Of a stretch of 64,000 bases of DNA, positions 43,346 through 54,978 are shown piece by piece. Where the stretch lies: contig CM075765.1 in the NCBI GenBank assembly GCA_037974665.1, forward strand, positions 19,109,648-19,173,647, read 5' to 3'. The stretch's first letter is position 1. Each line of letters begins with the position of its first letter. The position numbers and the translations under genes are program-made. This DNA is from Ehretia macrophylla. Its lineage: Eukaryota; Streptophyta; Magnoliopsida; Boraginales; Ehretiaceae. The notes under the pieces are model-generated. The model had not been told where the DNA came from. It searched no databases and saw only the letters and a list, made by a program, of their open reading frames with translations.

Positions 43346-43981
43346 ATGGCGACGTCAACTCTGCCTTTCCTCCTCTCCCTCTTTCTCCTCGTCGCCACCT
43401 CCGCCTCCGCCCGCCCCTGCAAAACCATCTTCTTCTTCACTTCCACCTCCTATTACCCCATCATCCCCCAACACCCTAACCCTAACCCTAACCCTAACCC
43501 TAATTTCCCTTTCCAAACCCTAACCGAACACCACCCTCGTTACCTCACCTTCTTCTTCACCTCCTCCTCCAATATCATCAACCCTAACCCTAACCCCCAC
43601 CAGTTCAGCAACAACTTGTTTCTTGACGAACAAATCGAGGAATATGAAGAAAATCGATCATTGTCGGTGGGGAGCTCGATAAGGTACAGGACAAAGGATA
43701 TAATGAGTGTTTTAGGAGCGTTGTTGTTCGGCGTGGGTTGCGGCGCGCTTACCGCGGCCACGATGTACCTGATCTGGTCTTTGTTCAACCCGAATCGGTT
43801 TGAATTCGATGATGATGAGGATTCGGATGATGATTTTGATAGCGGGGATGATAGTGTTAGCCCTAAGAAGATGATGATGGGTGGCTACGTGGCGATCCCG
43901 TCAAAAGTTGTTGATGATGATGATCTGAAGAAGCTTGTGAATGGGAATGGGAGTGTTACAGTGGCGAAAGAGGTGGTTTGA
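43346..43981 (+). CDS. Small single-pass membrane protein with signal peptide, function unknown
   Basis: A 211-residue single-exon gene of a plant-specific uncharacterised family. Order: signal peptide (1-22, ending SASA), conserved ARPCKT start of the mature part, an asparagine-proline tract (44-53), a variable linker, conserved RYRTKDIMSVLGALLFGVGC and the membrane segment (about 119-147), then a strongly acidic stretch (152-169) and a basic/valine tail. The membrane helix and RTKDI block mark the family as I remember it; no biochemical role is known to me. After signal cleavage the acidic tail would be cytosolic. The start is preferred because it yields a good signal peptide after a TATA box. 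CCCTAA hexamers encode the N-P tract, which is unusual. Confidence 0.85.
   Translation: MATSTLPFLLSLFLLVATSASARPCKTIFFFTSTSYYPIIPQHPNPNPNPNPNFPFQTLTEHHPRYLTFFFTSSSNIINPNPNPHQFSNNLFLDEQIEEYEENRSLSVGSSIRYRTKDIMSVLGALLFGVGCGALTAATMYLIWSLFNPNRFEFDDDEDSDDDFDSGDDSVSPKKMMMGGYVAIPSKVVDDDDLKKLVNGNGSVTVAKEVV
43474..43503. repeat. Five telomere-type CCCTAA hexamers in coding sequence
   Basis: Five perfect CCCTAA units in a row, then CCCTAA again at 43518 and two units near 43580. In this frame they read alternating proline and asparagine (residues 44-53 and 80-84). The sequence is the plant telomere repeat, C-rich strand. Confidence 0.95.
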
Positions 43982-44340
43982 TTGTTTGAGAAAAGGTGGT
44001 GACTTTTGAATCCTATGTGTTTGTTTAGTGATGATTTTAAAACAAGTATAATGTGTACACAGTTATATATGTATGACTTACAATGATGGTACTTACTGTT
44101 ATGAACCAATGCGTTGAATTGTGTATCTGGTTTTTCATTCAGCTTCTCCTTCACTGAATTTTTATCTAAATTGTGATTGTTATATGTTGATAGCTTGTAT
44201 GTTTTGTTGTATGATTTGGGGATTTTTGTTTTGATTTTTGTGTTCATCTTCTATATGTAAGTATACGGTAGCATTGGCTCATTCGTTTGTTTTGGCTTGC
44301 ATTGTATTGGTGAATGATGGTATACTGCATTATGTTAAAG

Positions 44341-44536
44341 ATGATCTTGTCAATCCCCCAATATTCAGCTAAGGTATTGGACTACTCTTTTGGATGATTG
44401 AACTTCAATCATTGTTTGTGCTCCACTTAGATATTTAAGATGATCTTGTCAATCCCTATATTCAGCTAAGGTATTAGACTACTCTTTTGGATGATTGAAC
44501 TTCAATTATTGTTCGTGCTCCACTTAGATATTTGTT
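44341..44536. repeat. Tandem duplication of about 99 bp
   Basis: ATGATCTTGTCAATCCC through CTCCACTTAGATATTT occurs at 44341-44439 and again from 44440. The copies differ at a few positions and a small indel. Confidence 0.9.
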
Positions 44537-45255
44537 TTTCGTGTTGCTTAAGAGATGTTATGTTCTTGTTATCATTGTAATATATTGGCATTAAGATACT
44601 GAGTGACACTGTGTTACAATCTGCTTTCATTATGAGAAACCTGAGGTTCCATTTGCTTCTTAAGGAAATCCATGCCACTGGGTTAGATTATGCTCTTAGT
44701 TTTCCCCAGAGAAAGTTCTGTTTGGTTGATGCATTTGGATACTGCAGAATGAAAACATTTTATTTGTCTGGAGCTTGCGTTTGGTTGAGATTTCAGCGGA
44801 TCATTGTGCTTATGGGAAGGGACAAGGAGAATAAGCAATTAGCGTTTACATCTACGATTGGTTGTTTGTGTGGACAAAGAAGCGTGGTAAAATATGAGAA
44901 GTTCTACAGCATTTTGAGTTAGCATTAGACCTTTACCTCCGGCTGACAAGGTGCCGGAAGGTAATGTTCTACATGGTGATTGATGGGAATAATACGCCGG
45001 AATTAAGTTATCTTTCTTCAGGTTAGGAATTAATTGATCTGATTCAGAACCTGACCTTGTGATGATCGTGTTATGTGAACAGCTTGCTATGTTTAGACAC
45101 TACTACTTAGATGCAGTTGGGATTAGGTTTCCGGCTTCCTGCAGTTTATGGCAAAAAATGAGGAAAAGCTTCAATAGCCTCCCCAACCCATGTTACGAAC
45201 TGTCGGTCCATGCACTTATATATGATCAAGTGATATGGACAATTTATAACCATTA

Positions 45256-45280
45256 TCTCTCTCTCTCTCTCTCTCTCTCT
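45256..45280. repeat. (TC)n microsatellite
   Basis: About 12 uninterrupted TC units. Confidence 0.9.
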
Positions 45281-45667
45281 TAATGTTTTATGTTACAAGC
45301 GGATTTAGATTTATTTGCACACCTGATGATCTTTCGGGAAATTAGGTCCTTTGTCAACCTCTATATGAGCTGGATTTTCATGGCTATTGGCTATTGGAAG
45401 GTCTAGTCACTCCCCTTTTTGTTTTGTGGGTTAGCTTGATCACCATAAATGTGTCTGGTATCTGTCCTTGTGCATGGTGTTAATTATGACTTGAAATTTA
45501 AGGTCACCTTTGAGAATGTACAATTTTACTACTAAAAGTGATTACATCTTTAAGGGTGCTCCAAGAATCATCTAGATGCTTATTTCCGAATTATTTATTT
45601 ATTTATTTTGGCTTCTAGGGAGGCACTAAGTTGTTTAGGAGATTTGACACCCTTTTTTTATCTCTTT

Positions 45668-45970
45668 CTACAAGCAACAGTTGACTCGGAGATCTTGAAT
45701 CCTCAACGATCCAAGAAAACTTGCTAGCCAATCGGCACAGTAATTGCCTTCCCAGTAAACATGCACCAACTTTTTGCTATGGCAAGAGAAAATTTGCTTT
45801 AGAGTCCTGCACAAGGTGTCATCATGCTGGTAAATGATGTCTGGGAGTTTTGACACTTCTTTCATCTGCATACCCATTAAATGAGTATTGACGAAGAACA
45901 TATTTGTTAGATCATGAATAGTGATTGAAATATCTTCTGGAATCATGAATTGTATCGCATCATGAATCAT
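45668..45970 (-). pseudogene. LINE RNase H fragment
   Basis: About 100 open codons end in LVHVYWEGNYCADWLASFLG, the terminal helix of the RNase H domain of plant LINE reverse transcriptases. The stretch before it (IIYQHDDTLCRTLKQIFSCH) fits the preceding strand and helix. The catalytic N-terminal part is missing or unrecognisable. No poly(A) tail is clear. It is not close to the LINE fragments at 9.1 and 63.5 kb. Confidence 0.55.
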
Positions 45971-45982
45971 AACAATTCATTT

Positions 45983-46395
45983 GCATTCTAAAAGTGGATT
46001 TAGAATTCTTTCCTCGTATCAACTTTCCAATCAAAATCATGCCAACACCATACATCTCATCTAGTACTGCCAGCTAGAATTTTCGATGAAAATAAAGGTA
46101 ATGAAAAGAAAAGAAAGAATGATCGCTATTGTGGATGATTTTCTTTATTTTAGAATAATGCTATTATTAATAATCATTCTATCAGTTTGCATTCTAAAAG
46201 TGGATTTAGAATTCTTTCCTCATATGAACTTTAGAAGTAAACTGATAGAATGATTATTAATAATAGCATTATTATAAAATAAAGAAAATCATCAACAATA
46301 ACAATCATTCTTTCTTTTCATCATCTTTATTTTCATCGAGAATTCTAGCTGGTAGTACTAGATGAGATGTATGGTGTTGTCATGATTTTGATTGG
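45983..46395. repeat. Fold-back locus: flank copy, arm, flank copy, inverted arm
   Basis: A left arm (46027-46188) and a right arm (46239-46395) are inverted copies, about 94% identical by eye, with one 5-bp indel. The 50-bp loop starts with a copy of the 44 bp lying just left of the left arm: GCATTCTAAAAGTGGATTTA begins at 45983 and at 46189. A transcript would make a long, near-perfect hairpin. It encodes nothing. The layout fits a fold-back or template-switch origin rather than a plain MITE. Confidence 0.9.
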
Positions 46396-46399
46396 TCGA

Positions 46400-48213
46400 C
46401 TGAGTTCTATTATAATGTACACATTTTTTAAAAAATTAAAAAATAAATGTGACCAAATCCAAATGTAAGAAGTGTATTGAATCATATTGTTCTATTTAGA
46501 GGGTCAAGTGGAGGCTAAGTAGTTTTGGTAACAAAATTAATAAAGGTTAAATAGTTTTGCGGACTAAAATACTCGAAGATAATGAGAGATTTTAAAAGAT
46601 CTTGTTGCAAGGCGAGTAGAAGTTGTAGCAATTCCTATGCCTCTTAATATTGATTATAGTGATGGGACAAAAAATTAATATGGTAGCAAATGCTGCAGAG
46701 GGTTGTCTTCTATGACGTCTAAGGCAATAACTGTTGCAAGCCCAGGTACTGTCCCAGAATGGTCTAATAGGAGACATGGTTTTTAATGGAGTTCAGAGGC
46801 AATACCTGAGGTACATGTTTTACATTCTTACCAGAACCTCATTTTACTTTCTCAAGAAAAAAACACAAATGAATCGGCTGCATTAAAATTACCTTCTGGA
46901 GAGGTCAATTTGATATACAAAAGAGATTAAATGGTACACTAATATTACACAAATATATAACATCAGATCTTGACAGAACAATAATAGCTTACGGTGGCAA
47001 GAGGCCAAAATGCAGCAGCACAACAAAACAAGCGTAAAGAAGTATTTCCTTCTTCCCCTTTTGAATGCAGAGCAGAACTATTTACCTCAACTGCATTGGA
47101 TGTTCAGGTTTTAACAGCAAGACCGGGTACAAATGCCGACTTGTTTGGTGCAGAGGATTGTTGTAAGACACCTTTCTAAGGGAAAGGCTTCCGTCCGGCC
47201 AACAGGATGAAAACGGCCTTTTTTATTATAACCAATGATCAAAGCCTATGTGCATCCCTAAAATACTATTGTGTCCTTAAATTGTATGCATAAAAAGGCC
47301 CACCGCACTGAAATGGTGTTATTTGACTGTTTCTCAGCTGCCGGATGGAAAGATTTTCCCCTTTTCTATACAAGCAAATGTCACTGCCACCAGTTACCGA
47401 GGAGACAAAATGGTAACAGCACTCTAGGTTGTTTTACACAATGAAGGGGACAAATCAGAATTTGTATTCTTGAGATTTTCTGGAGATAACTGAAAGCAGC
47501 CTCTGATTTGTGCTTCACTAAACTAATATTTTGCTCAACTTTGATAATCTTCCACTGAATCCAGTGTTTCTTTGAAGGCTTGATTTGGTTCTTGTAACCT
47601 GACAACACCAAGGCAAAGATAGATTTTCGTGCAGCAAGTGATAATAAATGCTAGTTGAGCAGTTGAGTTATTGCTGCAACTACTTCTGCCTCTTTTTCGC
47701 GGTGATTAAACAACTGAATGGAAGGTTGTTCAAATGCTTCAACAACCTGAATCGCTCCAGCTACTTAGCATTCTAAAGGCTAAATGATATATGGCGTCCA
47801 TGAATGCGTTCACAGCTCCTGATCAAAGGCCACGATCAAGCCAAAAGGATGACAGTTGTTCTGTTTTGAGGAGGAAGGCCTAGATTGATAGATTTTCCTC
47901 TCAAATGTCAAGTGGCATACGTTTCATCACAGAATAATATGAGAGCGCAAAAAGAACAATTCTTCAACACGTTAGTAAATCGCATTAAGATGTGAAAGCA
48001 ACAAATATAGCGTTCCTCTTTTTATAGAAAATATAGGAGGAAAAAAGTCGAGAGTGGAAAAATTGCAGTGTTAAAGAATGTGATTATGAAACATGAAGAG
48101 ATTTATAGATTCTTCAAAGAGCTGCAGAACGTTAAAAGTAATGGTACAATCAACCAGGGAAATTACCTAGAGATAAAGAGCTTGTTTGTCCAACCAAACA
48201 CTATCTGAGGAAA
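46400..48213. other. Intergenic DNA downstream of the PPR gene
   Basis: From about 46880 to 48200 base composition is more even than in the repeats, and part may be the long 3' UTR of the PPR gene or an unannotated transcript. No coding domain was recognised; open frames at 46994-47179 (+) and 47381-47611 (-) have no family. Confidence 0.35.
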
Positions 48214-49851
48214 TTATGCACCTGCAGTGTGCGGTAAGCAGACTTGCTCGATAGCAAGTTCATAATCATCAAGCCAAAGAGACTTCAAGTGTTTGTCAAA
48301 CCCCATTGAAACTAACTCGATTTCCTCAAGCCGTAAATGAGACCTATCTCCGGCAACAAATTCACACACCAGGCCATCTACTTCGATTAAGCTACACCCA
48401 GGGACCTTTTTCACCTGCTTCTCTTGCATTCTCTTCCTTACTTTCTCCACATCATCCCATTGGTCAACAGCGGCATAAATATTTGAAAGAAGAACGTGGA
48501 CGCCACTATGGTCAAGACTGCGTTCAATTAGCCCGTTAACCATTTCTTTATTCAAGTCAACATCACCATGAACTCTACAGGCATTAAGTAATGCTCCCAA
48601 TACATAAGAATCAGGCTCCATTGGCATTGTTCTCACCACCTCTTTTGCTTGTTCAAGCCTCCCTGCTCTACCGAGAAGATCAACCAAACAACCATAGTGC
48701 TTAACCCCCGGCTCTATTCCATAAACATCTTTCATGCTTTCAAAAATCCGTATCCCCTCATCCACAGCTCCAATTCGGCTACATGCACTCAAAACACAAA
48801 TAAATGTAACTTCATTTGGCCTAACTCCCTCATTCTTCATCCTCTCAAACACTTCCAATGCCCTTGCGCCCTCACCATGATCAGCCAAACCAGAAATCAA
48901 TGAAGTATAAGCAAACACATCCTTCACTGGCATCTCCTCAAAAACACGGCACGCCATCTCAATACACCCACACTTAGCATACATATCCACAAAAGCCGTA
49001 CCCAGCACTTTATCTAACTCCATCCTATTCCTTTCAACATACGCATGAATCCACCTCCCCTGATCCAAAGCACCAAGAAAAGCACACGCAGATAGAGCGC
49101 CAACCATCCCAGCCTGATTAGGCCTAACCCCAGCAACCTGCATATCATTAAACAACTCCAAACCCTCTTTAAATAACCCCATTTGCACATAACCATTAAT
49201 CATAGCACTCCAGGAAACCGAATTCTTCTCAGGCATTTGATCAAACAACTCTCTCGCCATCCTCACCTCCCCACATTTCAAATACCCATTAATCAAAGAA
49301 GTCCAAGTAATCACATCGCTAAATCCACTCAAATCAAACAAGTTTCTTGCATAATCGACATAATTATTACTCGCGTAAAAATGAATCAGCCCATTTTGCA
49401 CAAAATCATAACTCTCCCAACCCAATTTCACAACTTGGGCATGGTACATCAACCCCAAATAAACCTCAGCCACCTCGCAACAAGCCCGAAAAACAAACGA
49501 AAACGTGTAATTATTCATCGAAAACCCTCTTTTCACCATTTCTTTGCAGAGAAAAAGGGCTTTTCGAGGTTGATTTCTCTCAGTGAAAGCCCTGATCATG
49601 GTGTTCCACATGTAGGTGGAACGATGAGGGGCGAGGCGAAAGAGGGCGTGGGCATGAGAGAGGTCGCTGTTTTCTGGGAGAGCGAAGAGGGCAACGAGCT
49701 TCGCGGCCGCAAAAGGGTCGGAAAGGGCTCCGGAGATGATGAGGTGGGCTTGGATTTGCTTGAGTTGAGGTGGGGAAAGGCATGGTTGGTTTAGGAGGGA
49801 GAGGGCTTTGTAACTTGATTTCAAATATTTGGAGCCAAAGTTTGGCACCAT
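48214..49851 (-). CDS. Pentatricopeptide repeat protein, PLS class, E subgroup
   Basis: 545 residues, intronless, like most plant PPR genes. Repeats run from about residue 65 to 412 in P-L-S order, with the usual signatures: TYMWNTMIRAFTERNQPRKA, VITWTSLINGYLKCGEVRMA, SVSWSAMINGYVQMGLFKEG, GTAFVDMYAKCGCIEMACRV, CLVDLLGRAGRLEQA. The E domain follows (about 413-504; GALLNACRVHGD, LLSNIYAA, PGCSLIEVDG), with a short extension and no DYW deaminase domain. Such proteins bind organellar RNA one base per repeat and serve mostly in C-to-U editing, with any deaminase supplied in trans. The N-terminus is short and basic with serine/leucine, compatible with mitochondrial or plastid import. The start at 49851 is the first ATG of the frame and precedes the family's LKQIQAHLI block. 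Confidence 0.94.
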   Translation of the reverse strand: MVPNFGSKYLKSSYKALSLLNQPCLSPPQLKQIQAHLIISGALSDPFAAAKLVALFALPENSDLSHAHALFRLAPHRSTYMWNTMIRAFTERNQPRKALFLCKEMVKRGFSMNNYTFSFVFRACCEVAEVYLGLMYHAQVVKLGWESYDFVQNGLIHFYASNNYVDYARNLFDLSGFSDVITWTSLINGYLKCGEVRMARELFDQMPEKNSVSWSAMINGYVQMGLFKEGLELFNDMQVAGVRPNQAGMVGALSACAFLGALDQGRWIHAYVERNRMELDKVLGTAFVDMYAKCGCIEMACRVFEEMPVKDVFAYTSLISGLADHGEGARALEVFERMKNEGVRPNEVTFICVLSACSRIGAVDEGIRIFESMKDVYGIEPGVKHYGCLVDLLGRAGRLEQAKEVVRTMPMEPDSYVLGALLNACRVHGDVDLNKEMVNGLIERSLDHSGVHVLLSNIYAAVDQWDDVEKVRKRMQEKQVKKVPGCSLIEVDGLVCEFVAGDRSHLRLEEIELVSMGFDKHLKSLWLDDYELAIEQVCLPHTAGA

Positions 49852-50286
49852 ATTATGTTAACCGTTGTGGAGTTACTTGTGGAGCTTTACTTATACCTCG
49901 ATGTTTTATCGGGAAGTTTTAAGTTACACGAGTTGTATTAATTGTTGGAGTATAATTTATTCACAGTTAATGCATAATCTATTTTGATCCTATTTGTGTT
50001 TGTGTTTATGTTTTTATACTTGTTAACTTGAAATAAATTTGTTTTATCAACACCTTCATAAATTAGTGTATTGCAGGAGATCTCCCTTACCTCGTAACAA
50101 CATGTTTTTTACATAATTATTATTGCTTAAAAGTATTTCAAACTTTTGATTGAAAAGAATGTAGTGGTTGATGGTTTTATGGTCTTGTTTATAGCACATC
50201 TGTACCTGCCTAAAACTTCTTAGAACTCTTTCTTTCTTTTTCTTCTTCCCTTTTTTTGGCCAGAGGTTGTTCTTTGGCATTTGAGT
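49852..50286. other. Upstream region of the PPR gene
   Basis: Would contain its promoter and leader. No TATA element or other motif stands out. Confidence 0.4.
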
Positions 50287-50296
50287 GTTTTACAAC

Positions 50297-51164
50297 GAGA
50301 TAAAAACGTTTTGGTCCCTCAGGTTTTGGGAAAGTAATCTTTTGGTCTCTCAATTTTTAAAAAGTGACAATTTAGTTTATTTTTTACGGTAAATTGACGG
50401 AAAAGTTATCAGTTTAGGAGTATTTTGGAGATTTCGTATCGTTTTCAAATCAAAATATAAAAATAAAAAATAAAGTGACCCTAGTGGAGCCACGTCGCCT
50501 CCACTAAAACCACCTTAGTGGTTTGTCCAAATCGCATAAAAAACTTTGGTTTTCTCTTGGTAAACTTGAAAATTGTTCTATGAAAACTTCTTATTCGTCG
50601 GGTATTCAAATGTGTAGAATGAGTATCATGATCTTAGGCAGTAAAAATAGAGCTTGTATGCATTGTCTCTTAACTCAGATATGCGAACAGTTACTTTTGA
50701 CCCACAATAACATCTCCTATTTTTGAACTTGATAATTGTTCTGTTTATTTCTTTTCTAACTATGGTGGATGATGATATTGAAGACATTTTGTAAAAAATG
50801 TATTTTTTTATTTTGGTTTAGACAGGTATATTTGTGAATTTTTCGATTTTTTTTTTTGATTTTTTGTGATATCTCATGGCTGCCAAAATGATGCTTAAAT
50901 AAGCATCATAGTAGCCGTTGCTCCCTCTGTTTTTACCGTTGGTAGCAATGGTAAAAAAAGGAGAAATTCATCAGTTTTCAAAACGTGTTTTTAATGTCAT
51001 GTAGGAGAGAGAAAATGAATCCAAGGATAAAATAGAAAAATCACAAAAAGTTAACATTTTCCGTCAACTTATAGTTAAAAATGGATCAAATTATCACTTT
51101 TCAAAAATTGAGTAACCAAAAAAATACTTTTTCAAAAATTGAGGAACCAAAAAAATTTTATCTC
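50297..51164. mobile_element. Nonautonomous MULE-like element with 10-bp target duplication
   Basis: The ends are GAGATAAAAACGTTTTGGTC and, reversed, GAGATAAAATTTTTTTGGTT. The inverted arms extend about 120 bp. GTTTTACAAC stands on both sides (50287-50296 and 51165-51174), exactly. Length is 868 bp with no transposase. It is close in length to the element at 12529-13391 and has similar GGTCCCTCA/GGTTTTGG-type ends, but the tips differ. Confidence 0.88.
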
Positions 51165-51174
51165 GTTTTACAAC

Positions 51175-51486
51175 ATTCAGAAAAAGGGTAAATGACATGT
51201 TTACTCATTATGTTGTCAAGTCATATTTGACAAGTTGATAATCTATTTTCAAAATATTAGTTTTTTGTCTGTCTTCTTTTTTTTTCTAAAAATTGTCAAT
51301 TTATTCGTGATTGACAATAATACCCCACAAGTGACTTTCAAAATTCTCAAGTTGCAGGAGTATTATTATCAAACAAGTGAATAAATCATCAATTTTTAGA
51401 TTAAAAAAAAAAATCTGAAAGACTAACAGTAACACAAATAACGTACATGAGAAATCAAAAGCTAATTTTTTTTAAAAATAGATAAC
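51175..51486. other. Short intergenic stretch
   Basis: AT-rich; nothing recognised. Confidence 0.4.
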
Positions 51487-51806
51487 AATTATAAACTAAA
51501 ACATAAATACTAAGACAGCAATACTAAAATAATAAATAATTTGTGCGAGTAAGATTGTTGATTTCTTCAAGTGTATATCCTTCTTATAAACTCCATTTAT
51601 TTATAGAGTTTTCTACAATTTTGATGACATACTCATTACATCACATTCCATATACATATAATAATATCCACTATACAAGAATTCTATAAGCATATTTGAC
51701 CAACAATTGTAGTAATCTTCTACTTAGGCAATGATCCTATGAATAAATTTCTTTATCTTGATAAGTACATAATGATGAATATCCACAACATCGTATTTTC
51801 ATAACA
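51487..51806 (-). repeat. Copia left LTR (3' LTR)
   Basis: 320 bp, aligned end to end with 59881-60200. The outer terminal bases have changed (AA where the partner has TG); the inner end is CATAACA, next to the polypurine tract. Confidence 0.8.
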
Positions 51807-52019
51807 CTCCCCCTTGGATACTCATTCTTTAAGAATATGTCTCGTTAAAACCTTACTAAGAAAAAATTCAGTAGGATAAAAAATCTTAGTGAAAGAAAAA
51901 GAGTACGATATTCTTAGTATACGCTTCTTGAGTTGCCTTATTAAAAACCTTGCTAGGAAAACCCATTGGGATAAAACCTATGCAAAGGAAAAAGAAATGT
52001 AAGCCGTATAAGACTCCCC

Positions 52020-54843
52020 CTCATGCGAATATATCAATAATGATCACAAAGTTGACCCATGCCAATTTTGATAGCTAGTTCATCAGGGGCAATGCCTTTT
52101 TGTGGACGCTCCAGTAACATTTTTACTTTACTGAATTTGATAAGAACTTATACCACGTCTATCTTGAATTCAAATAGAATCTCAGTATGACATACTCGTA
52201 TTTGGTTTGCCTAATTAAAACCTTACCAGGAAAACCCGGTGGAAAAAAACCTTGGTGAATGAAAAAGAGTACAGCGCAAAAATACATTATCCCCCTCAGT
52301 GCAACATGACTCGTGGGTGACAGATATCAATCATATACATTCTCAACCAGCCACGTGAATTGTCATAATCTCAGCATGATTTCAAGATGCAACTTTCATC
52401 ACCTGTTTAATGCATCGGCACAAAATACTTGTCACCACAAGTGAATACATAGGTTGTATGTGATCTTACTTTGTGGGGGTCAGGTAAATAGTTGGTATCT
52501 GTAGGGCCGACATATGATGATTTTAATGCTCTTGAATAAGATAAGTTCATATGTGATGTTCCACATATGTAGCACGATCCTTCATATTGGAGTTGCACTA
52601 TACCTGGCTAACAAATTAACCAAAACACAATATACTATATTGTATTATCAACAAGATATATTAGTGCATTAATTGTACTCAAATATGGTGCTTCGGGACC
52701 AATAACTTTTGATGAGTCATTATAGTATTTATTATCAACATATATAACAAATGCATATGATAATCAGAAACAAATATGTCATGATATCATAATATTCTAA
52801 GAAAATTCTATCTCATTATCCCATAATATTTTCTTCTATACAAAGATCTTTGTAATCAAATAAATTTCTCGAGATTTTCATTCATATGCTTCAAGCATAT
52901 ATAGTCCTTCTAGGACTTCAATATAAATATTATTATCACGTGAATATATGCTTCAGGCATAAAAAGTCCTTCCAATACTTAAATATCATTATCACATAAA
53001 TATATGCTTATAGCATATATAGAGTCTTTCTGAAACTTCAATAATATTATCATGTGATTTATATAGGTAAACTATTATCATATTCATAAGGCGCATATGA
53101 AGTCCTTTTTCAAAATTACCAGGCTAATATCAATATGATTTTTTCCGGATAATATACACCAAGGTATAATCACACAGCGTACTAACCCATTCCTTGTTTG
53201 CCTTTAAACAATTTAAGGGAAAGACAACTATTATGATTAATTCATTGAAATTTCTCATAGTGATGTGAGATTGATTTCGTACAATGCTCCCCCTCAATTC
53301 CATCAACAACTATACATATTTCATGTGCATTTCAACAACTAGACATATGTCATTTCAATAAGCATTTTATCAACCATACATATGTCATTTCAATGAGTAT
53401 TTGAGCAATCATACATATGTTATATGCACTCATTTTATGCCTGGATTGCATCTCATTGATTATATTGGTCAATCATTTACTTATCGACATTCTTTAGTGG
53501 ACTTGTAATTTAAGATCCTCGATTTATTTCATAACATGAGTAGTTACTGCAGTTTTCAAAAGTTGATCATGATCAATTTCTACTGTCAGTTCCATTCCTT
53601 TCTAGGAGCAATTTAACTGAGTAAGATCTCTTTAGTCTCAATGTTTTTAATATTCACATTATTTTCAGGTACCTGATACTCTCATGAAGTAATATTTCTT
53701 AGTTATATTTTCGACTCCTTGTTTTGACATCTGCAAGATATCAAATAATCAAAAAATGCCAACTCGCATATTTTGCTCATTTATCTATGGAACCGATATG
53801 TACACCACCCTTTCAGTGTGTAGTAGACGTTATTTCTTTATATGTGTATTAATTGAAACATCAATTCTAATATATAGGAGCAATTAAAGCAAGTATATGT
53901 GACTTTAGTCACAATCTTTGCATTCGGGAATACATTTTATACGAGGATCAATATGCCATAGAAATATTTATTGTTTCATCTTTTGTTTTTCACCCACTGA
54001 TACTAAGAATATCATTTTATTAATTAGCAAAATATGCTATTGAAACTGATCCCTTCAATGTCCCAATAAAATATTTGATGAGGTTTCATAAATTCTCAAT
54101 TTCTTTTATAAACCCATCTTTATGCGTTTGTGGGGGAATAACAGAAATATACATTGCACAAAACATCTTTAGATGAGATTCGAATAATGGAGAGTATATA
54201 ATTCAAACGGTTGGCTTTGTTTGAATAAATGTTACAGCATATGATACCAATGTCCTCAACAGGACCAGACTTAGTCAGTAATAATATTGGTCTAGCAATT
54301 AACTGTAAGTATTTAATAAAGGTTTCAGTTAGACCATATGTGTGTGAGTCACATAATGCTCAACACAAATCCCAATATACACTATCATTAAATACTTCGG
54401 ATGTAAATTTTTCTTCATTATCAAGATAAGTTATCTTGATTGTATTATCTGAAAATTGTGCCCATAGTGACTATGCGATTATTATTTACGCATCACTATT
54501 TGTATAGTACCCGGCACGCCACTATTCAAACAATACCTGGCGACTCCATTATTCAAACAGTACTATTCATGATATTGTTCACATGGGTTACTATTTATCT
54601 TCCAATAATGTATTATTACATGCCGCATTCGAAGTAGATAATATTCTCACATGTGATTATCATATTGGGGTATCGATTAATAAAATATCGAAATGATCCA
54701 CATGATAGAATAATAGGCTCGCATATATCCCTTTGAATTATTTTTCGAAATACAAAATTTTTGATATCAATTTTAATAAGGAATGGCCTTTTAATCAATT
54801 TTCCTTGGGCACAAGCAGTACATGAAAAGTTATTTAGTAACAA
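52020..54843 (-). pseudogene. Copia pol remnants
   Basis: Pieces appear in the order expected on the minus strand. A pre-integrase segment (CTACAQGKLIKRP and QRDICEPI, SCGSFRYF) is at 54616-54843. The integrase core region is at about 54220-54430 (LDNEEKFTSEVFNDS, then YGLTETFIKYLQLIARPIL). A following segment is near 54050-54190 (PHKRIKMGL and KKLRIYETSSNI). The probable polyprotein end is near 52040-52090 (ELAIKIGMGQLCDHY and stop). Stops and shifts are numerous. The RT region between is too decayed to place by eye. Confidence 0.7.
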
Positions 54844-54862
54844 AATTATTTGATTATTTAAT

Positions 54863-54978
54863 CGGTGCCCATATGAATTTACAATAATTCTTCTTATATC
54901 ATGTCAAAGTATAGAACACTCGGTGCCCATATGAATTTGCAATAATTCTTCTCATATCATGTCAAAGTATAGAACACT
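54863..54978. repeat. 58-bp tandem duplication
   Basis: CGGTGCCCATATGAATTT through GTATAGAACACT occurs twice in succession (54863-54920 and 54921-54978) with two or three differences. Confidence 0.92.

Larger units (their letters stand above)
43982..45667. other. 3' flank and intergenic DNA
   Basis: Presumed 3' UTR, then a 99-bp tandem duplication (44341-44536), a (TC)n microsatellite (about 45256-45280) and no recognised gene. An open frame at 44611-44922 (+, 103 codons) resembles no family known to me. Confidence 0.45.

Noticed and set aside
44611-44922. 103-codon open frame downstream of the membrane-protein gene
   Set aside because: No known domain; it may be part of a transcript, but coding function cannot be supported.
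46994-47179. 61-codon open frame near a GC-richer patch
   Set aside because: Too short, no family; may lie in the PPR gene's 3' UTR on the other strand.
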